A DNA stretch of 64,000 bases from positions 787,306 through 851,305 of the forward strand of contig VXBM01000057.1 in NCBI GenBank assembly GCA_013400155.1, given 5' to 3'. The notes beneath the pieces were generated by a model. The model was not told the origin of the DNA. It did no database searches and saw nothing but the letters and a program-made list of their open reading frames with translations. Positions 62,180 through 64,000 of this stretch are shown one piece after another (the first letter of the stretch is position 1; each line of letters begins with the position of its first letter). The DNA is from Helopsaltes ochotensis (Eukaryota; Chordata; Aves; Passeriformes; Locustellidae). Position numbers and translations under genes: made by a program.

Positions 62180-63890
62180 TACAAAAGGCAAAGCAGAAAA
62201 CACTGGACCATTACAGGGTGAGAACAGTCACCTCACAAACAGGGACAGAGACAAGACAGAGGTGCTCAAGGCTTTTTTTTGCCTCTGTCTTCAGCACTGA
62301 TGAGGGGCTAAGGGAAACACAGTGCCCCAAGCTGGAGAACCATGACTGCGACAACAATCAACTTGCAGCTGACCTTGAACTTGTGTGGGATCTGCTGTTC
62401 CAGCTGTATCCTTCTAAGTCTATAGGGTCTGACAGGACTCATTGAGAATACTCAAACAGTAGCTTGATGTCATTGCAAAGCCTCTCTCAACGATTTTTGA
62501 ATGGTCTTGGGAATCTTCCAGTTGACTGTAAGTTGGCTAACATTGTAGCAATTTTTAAGTAGGACAAAGGATGACACTGGAAACTACAGGTCTTTCAAAG
62601 TCACTGCAGTGACGGGTAAAATTATGGAGAAGATTATTCTGGAAGGTGCTGAAAAACACCTGAAATACAATGCAGTCATTGGTCACAGACAGTATGGCTT
62701 CACATGAGGAAAGTCCTGCTTGCAAATCTGATTTCCTGCTATGAAGAGGCAACATATCTAGTTGATCAAGGGAACACACTCCATGTAATCTTTTTGGATT
62801 TTAGTAAAGTTTTAGATACTGTCTCTCACAGTATCCTTCTGGACAAAATGTCCAGCACACAGCTGGATAAACAGACAATGAGATGGGTAAACCACTGGTT
62901 CATGGGTGAATTATAAAGGGTTATAGCAAACGGGATGACATCAGACTGCTGATTGGTCACTAGTGGGGTTTCACAGGGCTCCATCCTTGATCCAGTTCTT
63001 TGACATCTTCAGGACGCTGAAGGTACAGGACAAGGAGGAGCTGTTGGCTCCCTTGAAGGCAGAGAGGCTCTGCAAAGAGACCTTGAAAATTATGGAGATG
63101 GGCAATCATAAGCCATACAAAGTTTAAGAAAGACAAATGCCAGGTTCTGCACCTGGGGTAGGGCCACCCTGGATGTAAGTACAGACTGGAGAATGAGATG
63201 CTGAAAAGCAGTGCTGCAGAATGGGAATCCTGGCAAGCTGAATCTGAGCCAGCAGTGCCCCGGCAGCCAGGAGGGCCAACCCTGTCCTGGGGTGCATCAG
63301 GCACAGCATCGGCAGCTGTGCAAGGGAAGGGATTGTCCTGCTCTGCTCTGCACTGGGGCGGCCTCACCTCGAGTGCTGGGGGCAGGTTTGGGTGCCACAA
63401 TATAAGAAGGATATAAAGCTATTAGAGAGTGTCCAAAGGAGGGCAGCAAAGACGCTGAAGGATCTGGAGGAGAAACCGTATGAGAAACAGCTGAGGTCAC
63501 TTGGTCTGTTCAGCCTGGAGAAGAGGAAACTGAGGGGACACTTCATTGCAGCTACAGCTTCCTCATGAGGGGAAGGGGAGGGGCAGACACTGATCTATTC
63601 TCTCTGATGACCAGTGGCAGGACCTGAGGGAGTGAAATTTTGTCAGGGGCAGTTTAGGTTGGATATTGGGAAGAAGTTCTTTCACCCATAGGGTGGCTGG
63701 GCACTGGAAAAGGCTCCCCAGGAAAGTGGTCACAGCACTAAACCTGACACAGTTCAAGAAGGGTTTGGACAATGCTCTCATGTACATGATGTGATTCTTG
63801 CAGCTGTCCTATGCAGGACTAGGAATTGGATTTTGATAATCCCTGTGAGTCCCTTCCAATATCCCCTCAGGATATTCTATGATTTTATGA
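62180..63890 (+). mobile_element. CR1 LINE, 5'-truncated copy with degenerate reverse transcriptase and 3' end
   Basis: About 1.7 kb of CR1 in sense orientation. It begins in the region upstream of RT (GAGGTGCTCAAGGC, TTTGCCTCTGTCTTCAGCAC) and passes through RT motif A. The frame at 62704-62916 includes VIFLDFSKVLDTVSHSILL, with the catalytic D in LDFSK. Motif B follows (GVSQGSILDP, about 62967-62996). It then runs through the C-terminal part (TTCAGCCTGGAGAAGAGGAA, GTTGGATATTGGGAAGAAGT) to the CR1 terminus ATTCTATGATTTTATGA. The stretch that should encode the A-D-D catalytic motif is missing just after 63000, and several stops break the frame, so it is a dead copy. A full CR1 is about 4.5 kb. 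Confidence 0.95.
62704..62916 (+). pseudogene. Remnant open frame of CR1 reverse transcriptase
   Basis: A 70-codon surviving piece of the CR1 ORF2 protein. LISCYEEATYLVDQGNTLHV precedes the motif-A segment FLDFSKVLDTVSHSILLDKM. In active CR1 this is the palm domain of the reverse transcriptase that copies element RNA at the target site. It ends at a stop after HWFMGEL, within the same element, and cannot make an active enzyme. The real protein would extend on both sides. The surrounding CR1 DNA confirms identity. Confidence 0.9.
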
Positions 63891-64000
63891 AAAGCTAGGG
63901 TTGGAAGAACAAATATACATGCTGAAGAATTTAAGATTTTGTATAAAGGTATCTGAAAAATGTAGCTGAAGATACTTGTATTTTGACCTGTGGGCATGCC
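63891..64000. other. Unique sequence after the CR1 terminus
   Basis: A short flank with nothing recognisable. No clear target-site duplication was seen, as expected for CR1. Confidence 0.5.

Noticed and set aside
1..64000. Prokaryotic operons, CRISPR arrays, insertion sequences, endogenous retrovirus LTRs
   Set aside because: CR1 and MIR content, lack of long coding frames and absence of LTR or gag/pol/env-like sequence argue against all of these here.

Overview
This window reads as vertebrate nuclear DNA from a sauropsid, most likely a bird. The best evidence is the repeats. Four fragments belong to the CR1 family of LINE retrotransposons. Two of these (11031-11335 and 33194-33275) are short minus-strand 3' ends opening with the reverse complement of the CR1 tail. 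One (62180-63890) is a 1.7 kb plus-strand copy with recognisable reverse-transcriptase sequence and a 3' end reading ATTCTATGATTTTATGA. One (58405-58890) is much older. There are also a few MIR-like SINE remnants (12268-12305, 36505-36562, 42380-42492). Interspersed repeats are otherwise sparse, as usual in birds. I could not name the species or chromosome.

I find no protein-coding gene, exon, tRNA, rRNA or other RNA gene that I can support. Open frames are short, lie on both strands and rarely show family motifs. The longest (172 codons, minus strand, 58418-58936) is antisense to the old CR1 copy. The only frame with a recognisable protein family is the CR1 reverse-transcriptase piece at 62704-62916. 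There are no prokaryotic features such as operons, CRISPR arrays or insertion sequences.

What remains is mostly unique non-coding sequence, probably a gene desert or very large intron. Several blocks stand out by eye from their surroundings: no repeat signature, clustered homeodomain-type TAATTA/TAATCC cores, SOX- and TCF-like words, E-boxes and, in one case, a tight CpG cluster. They lie near 9.4, 16.2, 18.1, 22.9-23.3, 37.1-37.6, 50.5, 53.4-53.6 and 55.1-55.3 kb. I propose them as candidate conserved non-coding elements (enhancers). Conservation cannot be seen in a single sequence, so these are inferences.

Layout: 1-9.4 kb unique sequence with two poly-T tracts; 9.4-23.3 kb unique sequence with a CR1 tail, a G-quadruplex-type tract and four enhancer-like blocks; 23.3-37 kb unique, with a small CR1 and a MIR remnant; 37-41 kb an enhancer-like block followed by a very AT-rich stretch with two G-rich tracts and a 65-base poly-A; 41-50 kb unique, with a MIR and a GC-richer section at 46.4-49.2 kb; 50-55.3 kb three enhancer-like blocks; 55.3-64 kb unique sequence ending in the two plus-strand CR1 copies. 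I do not see a new biological system. The most worthwhile leads are the CpG-clustered block at 55.1 kb and the other candidate regulatory blocks.
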